DNA from: Anseranas semipalmata
Taxonomy: Eukaryota > Chordata > Aves > Anseriformes > Anseranatidae
Assembly: GCA_013399115.1 (NCBI GenBank)
Contig: VXAA01004252.1
Span: forward strand, 124,001-188,000
Direction: 5' to 3'
DNA: 64,000 nt
The notes under the pieces were generated by a model. The model had not been told where the DNA came from. It ran no database searches and saw nothing but the letters and a program-made list of their open reading frames with translations. A program made the translations under genes and the position numbers. Below are positions 51,742-64,000 of this stretch, piece by piece. Position 1 is the first letter of the stretch; each line of letters begins with the position of its first letter.

Positions 51742-54700
51742 TATACTGCATAACATAGGCCTTGTGACCAACACTAACAAAATACTCTCACCAGGACACT
51801 ACCTAGGACAGCCCACATTTAACCTTCTGTATTGCCATATCCTAGATGCTCAGATTGTAGTGTGCAGACCCTTTACATGGAGTTACAGGCTGTGAAGCAA
51901 GCACCTTTTTGGCTGTATTCTTTGTAATAACATCTGGTAATGCTGATTTGCTAACACCCAGGGAACTGCCTGAAAGTGGTTAAGAAGCCTGTACAGAAAG
52001 TTATTCCAGTGTTTTGATGGATCTTGGCAAAAGTTTGAAGTGAATATACTAACACAATTTTGTATTTGTTATGGCTGGTACTGGGCCAAGCATTTCACAG
52101 TCTACATACAAAGCTAACTTTGAAGTTCAATGGAGTCAGAAGAATGACTAAGGCATTAGATAAGTTCGTTTACATCATTCCTGCAGATTATAACCTGCTT
52201 GCTTCTGTGCCTTTGAGCAGAGCTCAAGTTGTTTGACAGAGCCAAAGTTTAATTACTACCAGGTGAAGTTTGTCACGTCTAGTAAAACAAGATCTACCTT
52301 GAATGACACAACAAACAAGATGAAGACAGCTTCACTGCACAAATTGCAAATGGTTTGTGTCTCCTAGTTCAAGAAAAAATGAACATCACAGTCCAGATAC
52401 AAACATTCACAGTCATTTCTTAGCCATTGGACCATTCAATTTTTACTGTATTTTTGAAAAGAAATGAAATGGCTTCTGTCAAAAGCTTTTATACTCTAGA
52501 CACAAATTGCTTGCAAAAACCACACATGCTATTTACAATCATAAATAAGACTCTAAACAAACTAACCTAATTTCAGGCAGGAAAACCCACTCCTTTAAAA
52601 GTATTATTAATTAAAATAAGGCTTCAGAAAACACACATCCTTAGATAATTTGCACAGAATCAGAGGGGAGGAGGAGACTATGGGGCAATCAGAGGGCGGA
52701 CTGTGGATGGGAGAAGGGATTTGGGGAACCCTTCCCCTTGTGCTACCACATACAAACATAAGCCACATTGCTAGAGAACTGCAGTGCTGGTCAACTGGCT
52801 GATGCTTTAATACTGATTAAAAACTAACCGAAACAGAGAGAGATTTTCAGCAATGACTGAAGGAACTCATGCACTCACAGAAAGTGTACTTAAAACTTTG
52901 TTAAAGATGGTTGTATTTGGATGCAGGTCAAATACGCTACGTACCTAACCATTTGATTTGCCCCTTCCTTTAGCTTTTGACAAAATGTCATATCTGTGCC
53001 CCCAGATAAATATTTCAAGTTTTAATCAATTTAAATGTTGAGCAATTAATTTCAAATAAATGTATATTTTTTGAATGCACACAGCTTTAAGAAGCAAACA
53101 CTATGTGCTGCAGGCACCTTGAGCTAAATGATAAGGTATACATACAATGTTTGACAAATACACAGAAAAAAACCTTCAGCAGAAGCCAAGTAGCAGTTCT
53201 GTTTATTTTTATATGCTTTATCACGAGAAATATGGAAATCGGGGGTGGTAATATTCAGACATGCATCACTCGGATACTGACTACAGTAAGATCTAAAACT
53301 CCTCTCAGTAGAAATATCTTAACACTGCATGCCATAAATGTTATCCATCAGATATTCCCAACCACAAAGGAAATCTTTTTACCTAATCTAGCTGGCCAAA
53401 TCTTAGTGGCATTTGGGATTCAATGTCTATTTAGGAGCCATATATTTTTTCTGACTGCTGATAAAGTAGAGTAAACCACAACAGAAATTCTGTTCTTTTC
53501 CTGACAGTGAGGACATGGTTAGTCTCATGTACAGGACTGGTGTTTTTCCAGGCTGCTTCACCCAGCCTATAAAGATGCAAAACTAAAGGACTCAGCCTTG
53601 GTTTAGTCTGCATCACTGAGATCATGGCTGGTATCAGCCATGAATTATTTTAAAAAACACTGTGGATATTTGCCCAGTCGGAAACTGATCAAGACAACAA
53701 GCTCATTTCATGTTGAATGAGAGTAAGAAAAATAAAAGTGTTTTTTATTTAACGTAGTCTTTAGAAAGTTTTGTGAAAACAACACCTGTAGCTTCCTGCT
53801 CAGGAAAGGGGAAATGGAGTGGAAGGGTTAAGGGGTAAGAAACACAGAAATTCAGATTTTTTGTTATGGCTTATTCTAACCTCCATCTAAAACAGAGCAA
53901 TGAAAATATCTTCCCAGAATAATGCCAGATAATTGCATGTTTTCATTATTTTCCCCTGGAAGTTAGTGCACTATTTAAATGAGAAAAGAAACAAAAACAC
54001 ACACCTGGGGATTTTTCTTCACATAGTGCTCAGTATTTTGTGCTGATATTGTACCAGCAAAAACATTAGTGATTGTCATTTAATTCTCAATGTATTCTAA
54101 AACATGCTATTTCTACAAAAGTGGAAACTGTAATTGAATTAATTTGGATACTAACAGTGTATACAGATGTCCTTTACAGCAATTAAAGATTTCTTTCCAT
54201 TATTCACCAGCGAGTTTACCTTCTATCAAGCAATTGAAATTAGAAATTAAAGACCATAACACTTCAACACACAGTATCTCGTATCTGTCCCTTACAATAC
54301 TGTACAGTGCTAGTACAATATTTCAGCACACAGTAAGCAGGATGATGTATGGCCTGAATCTTGCAAAAAAAAAATTCTGAATTCTTACATAGGGACAGAA
54401 ATTTTTACTAAAGCTACCTTTGTATCAAGAAAATTAAATGGATTTAGGGGTGCCATATCATATCACGTTAAGAGGAGCATTTTTTAAGTCAAGCTATAGT
54501 AATTGAACGGAGCTCTATTAATACGATGACTAAAGATAACACAATTAATGGAATCTTTAAAGCAACAAAAACCAAAACCAAATAAACAACAAACCAGTAA
54601 CAACATTTCTTCCTTGATTATATCAGGACAATTAGCAAAACACTGACTTGAAAGAAAGGAGGTAACAGACTACAGAGACTTTTGCCTTTGATATCAGCAA

Positions 54701-57700
54701 TAATTAAAGAAAATAATGAACAGCCCATGATAGGACATTTTTCCTTGTAATTTTATTCATAACCTCTGGCGGCAATGACTGTACTGTGAGACAACAGAGC
54801 ACGGTACAGACACGGGTGTTGAGGACAGGCAGTGTTTTCCCATGACAAAGAACTCAAAGAGTTGAGGTGGCCAAATCCACTGCAATCCACTGCCCGTATA
54901 TGCTACCAAAACAAGCCCACGTAAATTAACCACAGGATGTAACAGCAGCACCAGAATGTGCCTTTCAGCTTAATATCCCCCATTTGTCTTCTTCCTGAAC
55001 ACGGCAGGAGCCACGAGCTGCCAGGGGGCCTGGATCACCCAACCTGGCCAGGACGAGCCTGGGTGTTTGGCACCCAGAAGGACGAGGCCATCACTTGGTC
55101 TCTAAGATCACATGCGGAAGCAGAGGCAGTATGGGACATAGCAGACCAGAAGAGGTTACAAATAACCCCATTGCACAAAAGACGATTGAACCGCACAGCA
55201 GGCAGAAATCATTCTCTGTGGTGTGAACCTTGCCTGCTCATTCCAAATTATTTAGTCCACTTTCTTCTGGCAAGCAAAATCCAGTATTATGAACTTGCCT
55301 GAGGTCTGAAGTGATCTCAATAGCAAGGCTGCAACCTACTGATTCCACTTTCGGGATACATAACCAGTACAGGGTGATTCACTGAAGACTTTCAGGAAGT
55401 TTTGCAGGACTTTTATCTGGGGATTGTTTTTTTTAATACTAATTGAAATAAGGGGGCTGGTCACCCAAAACTATGTGTTTTCTCTCTCAGCCTCTGGCCC
55501 ACACTCCCCATCTTTTAAAAACATACATGCTTTTCTTGGTGTATCTCAGTACTCACCTAGCAGACCTATGTAAAAAATGACCCACCACTACACAAGGGGT
55601 CCTGTCAAGGTGGTACATATCCTAGAGGTTGCCAAAATACTTCCCCCTCCTTGCATGAGGAGGAAGGCAAGACTCCCATGTGCCCACAACATAGAAGATT
55701 TGGCGTTCAAATACAATCTGCAGATCTTATTCTGTATTCACACTTGGCTATCTAAGTACAATGTAACATCTGAGCAAATGACTGCCTATAGAGTTGTCAC
55801 TGAAGAATTTGCCCTATTTGAGTATGGGATTTGGGACCAGGCCTCAACGACGATATGGAAGCTTCTGTACTCAGAGTTGTCATCAGACTCTTGCTGGGAA
55901 CAAACCAAGAAAACGTTTTCCACAACAATACAGGGTTGAACGGCAAAAGTTCAAGTTAAGCACAGACATCCATTTCATGACCCTGCAAAAAACGCTTGGA
56001 TTAAAAAAAAAAGAGTCCTAAAAGCAGAATATCTAGATAATAAAGAACAAAAATGAAGTAATTCTGACTTCAGCTTTTTAAAGCAGCATGACTCATTTTA
56101 CGAACCCCAAACCAACAAGTTCTAAAATTATAATTTAAAAGGCAGTTCCTTTTAAAGTCTTTCAGAGTACTTCCAAGCCATCATCAAGATATTAAATAAT
56201 GGCATAAGCGCAGCACAGAGTATGGGGGAAACAGCAGGAAAAAAAACACAGTAATTAAGTATCCATCTAACTTAAAACTTTACAGGTACTAGCAATAAAT
56301 CTAGAGGGAGTGGTTTGAACATTCACATAAATGTTTAAAAAAGAATGCTTTGATTTCTTTCCATATTTTTCTCTACAATTCCTAAAAATATTTTTTCAGA
56401 ACATTTTGTTATTCTACTTATAATTTTCAGTCTTGTTTTCCCCTTGTCAAAACCTAAAATAAATGAGGAATTACCATACACATCCAAATCATTTTAAAAA
56501 GCCTTTATTGCACTTGAAGGAAAGAAATTCCCCCAGGTTGTATCATTGTTTTATTCTCCATCTCTTTTTGTTACATCTTCCCACCCCATTATAATTGAGG
56601 ACTTACAGGTCTAATATGAACTGTAACTGATTTAGCCCTTATATACAAGCTCACTGATGTAACACCAAGTATATTCAATAAAGGAGAGATGCATAGACTG
56701 AAACTCACGGACTAAAAAGCAATCAACAGAAACCCTGCAAAAATAAATTGTATTCAACAGCAGGATGGGCTGTTCTTATCAGCATCTTTTTGAACACTAA
56801 ATGAACACTTCTGAGCAAGAAATGAGTGGCTGGAGGATTACTTTGAAAGGAAGGCAGGACAGTTGCTCTCAAAACTTTGTACTTCATTCACGAACTTTGA
56901 AAAACCTGCCAGACGTTCATATACCAGGCAGGATGTCCGCCAACACCCAACCTTTGACAGCACCCAGACCTGGGAAGGTCTAAAGGATCATACTGTGATG
57001 TCTTGGCCTTTCAGTCCATTTTGATCTCCCCAGCTTTCCATGCATTTCATGTACAGAACCAACCACTCTGCATGACATCTGCGGGACAAGATGTGAACAG
57101 CCAGGTGAGAAAAAAAATGCTGCATGAAAACAAGACTTGAAGCCAGTCAGAAGATACCACTGAGAAGGAAAAAGAAAGCCAAGTCATATATGACTATATA
57201 TACATATATATTTAATTCCATACCTAAAAAAACTCCAACAGATGTTTAAGTGCTTCACAGCAAAACACTGGTCCCACTCACCCTACAGAAACACACAGTC
57301 AGGCGCCCGACTCGGTGGCAGTACACAGAGATAAGGTTAGGCCCACCCTGGAGCCCCTGGCTGAGCATGGGCTGCAGGGCCTGCACCACACTGTCTGCGG
57401 CCTGCACTGCTCACCTTTTATTCTGCCTGCAAATGTACCAAGCACTTGACAGAATAAAGTGGCACATCAATCATGTTCATCAGGTATGTTATATATGCCC
57501 CTCCTGCGCATGTGGGTACATTTAAGCATAAATACACACAGATTTCAGATCATTCAGCTTTCCCCTTTTCCCTTTCCCAATGGGCAGCATTTGAGCTTGA
57601 GACATTAAAAGTTAAGGAGAAAAAGTCACGCCAGCTTAGTGCTGTGAAGGTGGTTGAAAAGGGCAGATAACACGTCATTGCTAGCACCTCAGGTATGTTA

Positions 57701-58466
57701 GGATACTTTTATTTTTGCTCCATTACTGCACAGTGAGGGTGAACAGGCCTGGCTCATGTCTGCCTTTCTCCACTGCCTTTAGACATAGCTGTGGCCAGAG
57801 CCGAGCTTCCAGAGAAGCTTCCAGTGGATTTAAAACCAATACTCAGTAAGCCCATAGAAAAGGACAACAGAAAAATTTCCTGAGTGCTTGAAAATCTATG
57901 ACAGAAATGGGAAGACGTGTTTAAAATTGATTAATTATAGCACCATAATTCCTTTTTGTACCTTCAATTAAGCCGTGCCACAGGCAACAAGGTATCATGC
58001 AATCTGCTACAGCACTGGGTACCAAAGACTGCAGAGATCAGCAAACAAAGGAACAAATTGCTACTAAATTAAATTTTCCCTTTCCCAAAGGGAAAAAAAA
58101 ATCAACAGAGGAAAAAAACCTTTAAGGTAAGACTTGGCAGCATCTCATTATATAATAAAACATACCTGTCCTCATCTATTTTATTTCCGGCAAAAAAAAC
58201 ACGCACATTATGAGTATAATGCAATTTCTTCTGCTCTATTCATTTGGCTGTAATTGGACACACTTCTGTTTAAATCATTGTGTTTCTTCCCTTCCACTGT
58301 GATACAGTTCCCTGCCACATACATAATACATAAAACAAAGCTGATTATTGTTTCAGAAATTTGAATACTGCAAGTCTTTTGGTTCCACACATCTGGCTAC
58401 AGTTTTTACTTCAGGGGGTGAAAAAAAAAGAAATGAATCAACCACAAAGCTTTTGCCACTGCTTAC

Positions 58467-58583
58467 CTAAAACTTAAAAAACAAGTCCTCCAGGGAGAGC
58501 TGGGCTGGGCAGAAGCATGTGCCATCCCTCGGCCCTGTGCGGAGCAGAAGGTGGCTTTCGTCACCCTGGCACACATCATCACC
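58467..58583 (-). other. Exon-like island, unassigned
   Basis: On the minus strand a strong acceptor (TTTTCTTTGCAG) precedes 117 nt and a strong donor (TTTTAG|GTAAGC). The island has several CpGs. In the frame ending TAG at the donor it encodes GDDVCQGDESHLLLRTGPRD and more, and in another frame it starts ATGATGTGTGCC and stays open to the donor. Neither frame continues into ACAD exon A in the correct phase, so it cannot be the missing coding exon. At most it is a 5'-untranslated or non-coding exon, or a chance arrangement. Confidence 0.2.
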
Positions 58584-61500
58584 CTGCAAAGAAAATAAAA
58601 GGTCCAGTCTAGGATCTGGGAGCCAAGCCCAACTTAACCTCTCCTGAGGAACAAGATGCTGAAAGACCAGCTCCAGCTGAGGAGGGACCCACACAATCCT
58701 AGCTGACCCTCCTCCTTCCTTGTGTCCTTCTCCCAGCCCAAAAGGACACACACAGAGACAAATCCCTCCTGCATACACCTGTGAGTTTTTGCAATCCCTG
58801 CACACTCCCAACCACAACGCCTTCAACAACCCCATCCAAGAATATGGCAGAAAATGGGAGGATCTCAAAATTCCTTCCCACTCAGTACTCCAAGAACTGC
58901 AACTGCTGAAACCTGTTCTCCAGCAAAAGCAGGAAAGGAATACATTTGCAAGATCAGGCAGTTGCCTACGTGTATATCTTTAGTTCCAGGGAATTTCTCA
59001 TCTTCTTTCCTTTGACCACATTCAGGTTGTATTTTATTTATTCCTCTGTCTCATTGTTAGCATCTGCTGCATCCTCCATTCAACCACACCACAATGGGCA
59101 AAGCAATATGCCATCAAAAGAGCACTGCTCACCCCTGATGCTCAACACCATGGGGTTTAAGCCATGTAGGGCTCTATGTTCTTCTTGGACAATAAATTCT
59201 GTTCCTTTTACCATGACCTTTTTGCAAAAACTGTAAACTCTCCTGGGGATCTAGAAAATACACTCACACTTCTAGTTCCATAGTATTCATGGATATATAT
59301 ACCCTGCATACAAAAATGTAATCAATGTATGTAGTATCCAAGGAGAGACATATAAAAATATAATTTCTTCCTGGGCAGAGAATAATGCTTTTTCCTCACG
59401 ACTGTCACAGTATTCCTCTGATGTTCATCCACAGCCAGAGATAAGTCCAGCTTCTCTGAATCTCTAGGTTTTAAAAATGGACCTTTACTTAGTAGAAACA
59501 AAATGGGTTATGAAACACAAAAAAGATTTGGGAAGAATACTTAAAATACCAGAACTTTTATCCATGCAGCTACTCGTTCCAAACCCACCACTGTGCTATC
59601 CCTGTGACTTACATAGCTACTAATGTGAATGCACAAAACTCATTTTCTTTCCCTCTCTTTTAGTCCACAGGACTTTTTGCGCACATGTGGTATCATTACG
59701 GGGAAAAACCAGATCAAAGAAACTCTCTTTTCCACCTCCAAACAGCCACAGCTTGACTAGGTTCACTCAGCCACAGTGACCACAAATGGCGTTCTTAAGA
59801 ACTGTGATTATTCATATGTGGCTCTGGATTACAATCCCTGCATGAACAAAACAAATTATCTCACTGTGGCCTGCATCATTCCAGGCCACCTCTCCTCTGC
59901 AAGGTATTAGGACATCATGAAAATATACGATGAGATCCAACCTGAAAGGCACGTACCCCTGGATTTTATCCATCTTTGCCACCCACACACTGCTCCCCAT
60001 GACAGGGTTCAGCACTTAATACTGTACCTAGGCAGAAGTGCAGCATGAAAACTGGGTAACTGCCGGAGAGATTGGCTGTTTTGAGCAACATTGCATAAAG
60101 TGCCGGCTGGGCTACACAGTTTGTCCAGACTGACAGAGTTCCTTCTTCAGGAGATCTCCTTTAGCAGAGCTTCCAGACGTTCATGGTGCTTCTTCACCAG
60201 TTAGGATCACAGGTGGCAACCAGCATCTCCTGTAGTACTTCTTGGACTTCCCAATGCATTAGTGGGCCACGTTCAGACAGGAGTATCTGAGCTATTACAC
60301 CTCCCCCCAGAGAAGCAGTCCTGGGCATAAGACAAGGTTTACTGACCACATCCAAGTGGCCCACATCATGAATCCTTAGATAAAACAGAATATATTCAGT
60401 CCTAGGAACTGATCCTAACTCGTTGCCTTCACCTTTTCTTAATCTTGCTTCGCTGAAAGAAAAGTATTCTGTGGAGCTATTCAAAGAATGGCTCTGCACA
60501 TGACAAACTGCAGATGGAAATGATGGAAACCTACCAGAGACTCACAACGTATGCCATTTTACATATGTGCTGGCACTTAAACTATGCTCATCACCATATC
60601 AGCTGAGTACCTAATAAGCCTGGGGTATCCTCACAGATTAAAACAGTTGACCTCACTGAAGGACTGCTAGTTCTTAATACTGAATCATCAACAAAAGATT
60701 TGGACTTTCATTTCAACCACAAGAAGCTTACACAGAATCTACTTACCACACTGCTCCAGCATCACGGGAAACATTTTTACTCAGCATGTGCTTGTTCCGT
60801 CTATTTTCCATTTATCATTTTCTTTGTGGCTAGGATAAAGCTAAGCTGAAATAAAATGTTCCATATTTCTCTCCATATGAGGTGATCTACAGGATTTTAT
60901 CAGCTTCCCCTGGGAAAGGTTGGTTTCTTCTCAAGAATAAGGGAGGCATTCCTGATTTCCACTTCTGTCTTTGATAATGCAATCACAACACACATCCTTG
61001 TGCTTATCACACTGGAAACTTCTAACAGCAATACCTGTGACCCCACCAAATCTGTCTGAGGAGCAGCTCCCCTCTCAAACACGACAGCACTGCCCCAATC
61101 CAGCCTCCTGCCCACAGCAGGCTTTGGGGATGCTGACAGAGAAGGAAGAGAACTCCTGACAAAATCCTGCTGGCTCTGCCGTGCGGGTAGGGAACAGACC
61201 AGCCACCAACAAGAGCAGCTTCAGGTTGGACAGTGTGGCTTCCCCACTACTTCCTTCTCCTCAAAGCTCAGTGTAACTGTCTGCACCTTTCCATTTCAGA
61301 TGTTTCTGGCACTTTCAGGAACACAGCATGCCACCCGTACTAGTTTGCCCAGTATCAAGTTTACATGGCATATTTTGAAGGCTGCAGTACATAAAATGGC
61401 AGATTGCAGATAAAATGGCATTTCTGGAAATACTTAAAATCGTTAAGCTTGCCATGACTTACTCCTACAGACAAACTAAGGCTCTTATGTTTTTATGAGA

Positions 61501-63502
61501 AGTTAAAAACTAATCATTGAAACCCATCTGAGGGAACACACACCTCAGGTGGTGTCATCAGGGCGAGTGACCTGGGATCTTCTGTTCTTAAAGTAGGTTG
61601 ATAATACAACAGTTGTTGACTAGACACACAAGCCTGGCTGTAGGACAGAAAATAATTTTAAGCAGCACACCAAGTATCTTGGAAGTCTCCTTGCATAATC
61701 CATCAGTGCTCACCTATCAAACTTGGTCTTCAAGGACTGGAGCCAGAGGTGGGCCTTCACGCTCCCTATGAGCCTTAATAGGAAAAAAAAATCTGCCAGG
61801 AAGTCAAAGTCCAGAACAACGCAAGCCAAAAGAACAGTTTTCAGAGCACAATGACACCTAGCTGGGAGCTGCCATGTCTATCAGTGTGCCACAGGGCAGG
61901 GGGAGAGATTTAATCATGCATTTCCATGCAAACAGGATCTAAAATGATTTAAACAAAGTTACATTTTCTGAATGGTCATGGCACAACCTATGTAAAACAC
62001 AGATGTTTGCTCAGTCATAAACTGCTTATTAAGACATGATTTTAGTTGTCTGAAGTGCATACTTGCATTGCCTACTCCAATCTGGTGTGACAATGATAAA
62101 GTAAAATAATAGCTGGAGTTGAACCACAAAAATATCCCTCAGGCCCAGTTCTCCCGTTAGAAGATGCTCATTGAGGACTAACTATATGCAGTAGAAATTT
62201 GTTCTCACACGAATAATGTTGGGAGGGAGGGGAACACAATGGACACCGTAACTGCAAACTCACACGTATACATTACTCTGATACTGCAACAAGTAAGCAT
62301 ATTGCTTATAAAATTGCCTTTACTGCATTTTTGCTACACAATGAAGCATTTGTATATTAAGTGACATTTTTCTGATGATCAGAAAAAGCTTTCTTTAGGG
62401 CTTGCTTGACTGTGCTGAAGCTCATTTTTTCCTTCTCCTGTTCTCCTAAACTCCAGTTTAAAAGCAAGTCCTTGGTATGGCACTACTGGATGTATCAGAT
62501 GGTATCTTTTATTACAGTGGTATATCCCAGCTGCCCCTTCCAATAACAACAAAAATCAATTATGAAAATTTCCTCTCTGTTAAATTACAGCCAAAAATTC
62601 TTGGCAGTAGAAAAGGATATTTCAGTGTTTATCTATACCAGCAAGGGATCCATCCCCAAAATGTTTACAAAATGCTTCTGTCAGACACAAGATGACAAAG
62701 GCCACTGCAAATATCCCAGAATCTGGGACTACAGTTTGTTTGCCTTGGATAGAAGGGCACTCGGTGCAAAAGCTGTGAGGCTTACTAATGTCATGTTTTT
62801 TAACTGTTTCCTTCGTTAAACTTCTACCTCAAATGCAGGATAAATAGTGTTTTAAAATTAGAGGTCCAAGTCATGCATTTTGCAGCTTCTGCTGCGTCTT
62901 TCCTCTCTCCTTTTCTCTCTCTCAATTTAGTGAGAAAGTAATTTTAAGTGCTTTATTTGTAATACTAGCAGCCAGCTACTTTGCTGTCCTGTTACTGTTT
63001 TTTGTGATTTGCTATAAAAGACGGACAAACCAACTCCATCCAAGGTGCTGCAGTGGCAATGGTGGCCACCTTTCAGTATCTTGCAGAATGTTAGAAATAG
63101 CCATATTATTTTGACAGAATTTACAGCAATTTTACTGGAAAGTTGAAGTGAAAAATCAGTATTTAATTCAGCACTTGCATACTCTAATAGGAAGAGGCTT
63201 TAATTCCTGTAAAAATACCTGTATTAATGAATAGAAACTCACGACGCTGTTAATAACTTGGGCCAGACAGAAGCAAAGCATGGCAAATAAGGCCAACAGT
63301 GTCCTTTGGTGAAGCCTCACTTTCAAAGGAATCCCTCTTATCCTACAGAGATGTAATACAGCGTAACTAGACCAAGCCACCACCAGATGCAAAATGAAAT
63401 CTCATTTATATTAGATGCAACTCCATCAAAATATATGCCAATCCTTTTCAAACCTATTTCCCAAAGCTTCTTACCACTAATGCCAGAGGAAAACAAAAAT
63501 GG

Positions 63503-63538
63503 ATATGTGCATGTACATATCATATACGCATATACACA
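63503..63538. repeat. Alternating purine-pyrimidine tract (AT/GC mixed)
   Basis: Two adjacent 18-nt stretches alternate purine and pyrimidine with one phase break (ATATGTGCATGTACATAT, then CATATACGCATATACACA). This is a simple-sequence region with some potential for non-B DNA. Confidence 0.6.
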
Positions 63539-64000
63539 GTTATGCATACACGTAAAGTAGCTTAAACCTTTTTCCTTCAAGCCAGTTATATTATAATTTA
63601 ATTACTGCACAAAACTGTAGGATACCGGTGCACTGTAAGCATTGTTTAACACAGTAAGGAAAAGTTACATTTTCGATTTCCAAGAGGAAGGGTGGTGACC
63701 TATAAAGTAGTAAAGGAAACCACTCACAAAGTTATTTCAATACGCTTGCTAAAAACAGCTCCCTGGAATTATAGGAGTCTCTTCCTCATCCTGCTCAGAA
63801 CAATTGGAAAAGTACAGATCATTTAAAATACATTAATTTAACAGATTAAAAAATAAAATAAATGGAGACAAAAAAAATAACAGTTCTCACTAATGGAACT
63901 GCGCTACTCATTTTTTTAATTTCTCTGGTAGTTGCATCTGGATTTGTCTAGTGGAAAGAGTGGCCCAAATTAAATAACCATTAAATTTAAAATGCATTAC

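Larger units (their letters stand above)
50151..64000 (-). other. Sequence upstream of ACAD exon A, presumed intron
   Basis: Because exon A begins at a splice acceptor, this stretch is intron at least in part. I looked for an exon ending in phase 0 and encoding the usual ACAD N-terminal helix or a mitochondrial presequence and found none that fits. It contains a GC-richer kilobase at 50.4-51.3 kb with overlapping frames on both strands (124 codons minus, 141 plus, no motif), CT-rich and AT-rich simple sequence, and several short exon-like islands (52.3, 58.5, 61.7 and 63.3 kb) without recognisable products. The true first exon(s) probably lie beyond the window. Confidence 0.6.

Noticed and set aside
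52298..52363. 66-nt minus-strand block with AG/GT borders, open and in phase with ACAD exon A
   Set aside because: Its peptide (FILFVVSFK at the end) has no resemblance to the ACAD N-terminus and the acceptor context is weak. Random open blocks of 22 codons are common.

Overview
This looks like a vertebrate, almost certainly avian, nuclear DNA window, probably from a galliform such as chicken, turkey or quail. The evidence is a CR1 LINE 3' end with its 8-bp tail repeat near 1.5 kb, a sequence I recognise as an avian endogenous-retrovirus LTR near 15 kb, no mammalian-type SINEs, generally AT-rich sequence with stops in all frames, and assembly gaps (16 N at 25264-25279, one n at 30081). Nothing resembles a bacterial gene, an operon or CRISPR.

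I can support only one protein-coding gene. It lies on the minus strand and is a mitochondrial-type acyl-CoA dehydrogenase (ACAD). Three internal exons are visible, in transcript order 50030-50150, 11504-11633 and 3309-3415. All three have canonical AG/GT borders, their phases fit exactly across both junctions, and the joined 358 nt give one uninterrupted reading frame of about 119 residues. It runs from the N-terminal alpha-helical domain into the PROSITE-type ACAD signature GISEAGAGSDVA. It most resembles the subfamily usually annotated 'probable acyl-CoA dehydrogenase 6', which to my knowledge is not among the named human ACADs. The 5' exon(s), with the transit peptide and first helix, were not found and probably lie beyond position 64000. 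The 3' exons, with the rest of the beta domain, the C-terminal helices and the catalytic glutamate, must lie beyond position 1.

The rest is intron: at least 3.3 kb downstream of the last visible exon, 8.1 kb between the second and third, 38.4 kb between the first and second, and at least 13.8 kb upstream. These introns hold simple repeats, homopolymer tracts, the CR1 fragment, the LTR fragment, a possible second LTR near 37.5 kb, a compact CpG island at about 22.25-22.51 kb that could be an internal promoter, and a few exon-like islands with good splice signals that I cannot tie to any known protein.

I did not find an undescribed multi-gene system. The most worthwhile leads are the very dispersed ACAD gene, the intronic CpG island, the orphan exon-like islands (47.8, 58.5 and 63.3 kb) and the unexplained open frame near 43.5 kb.
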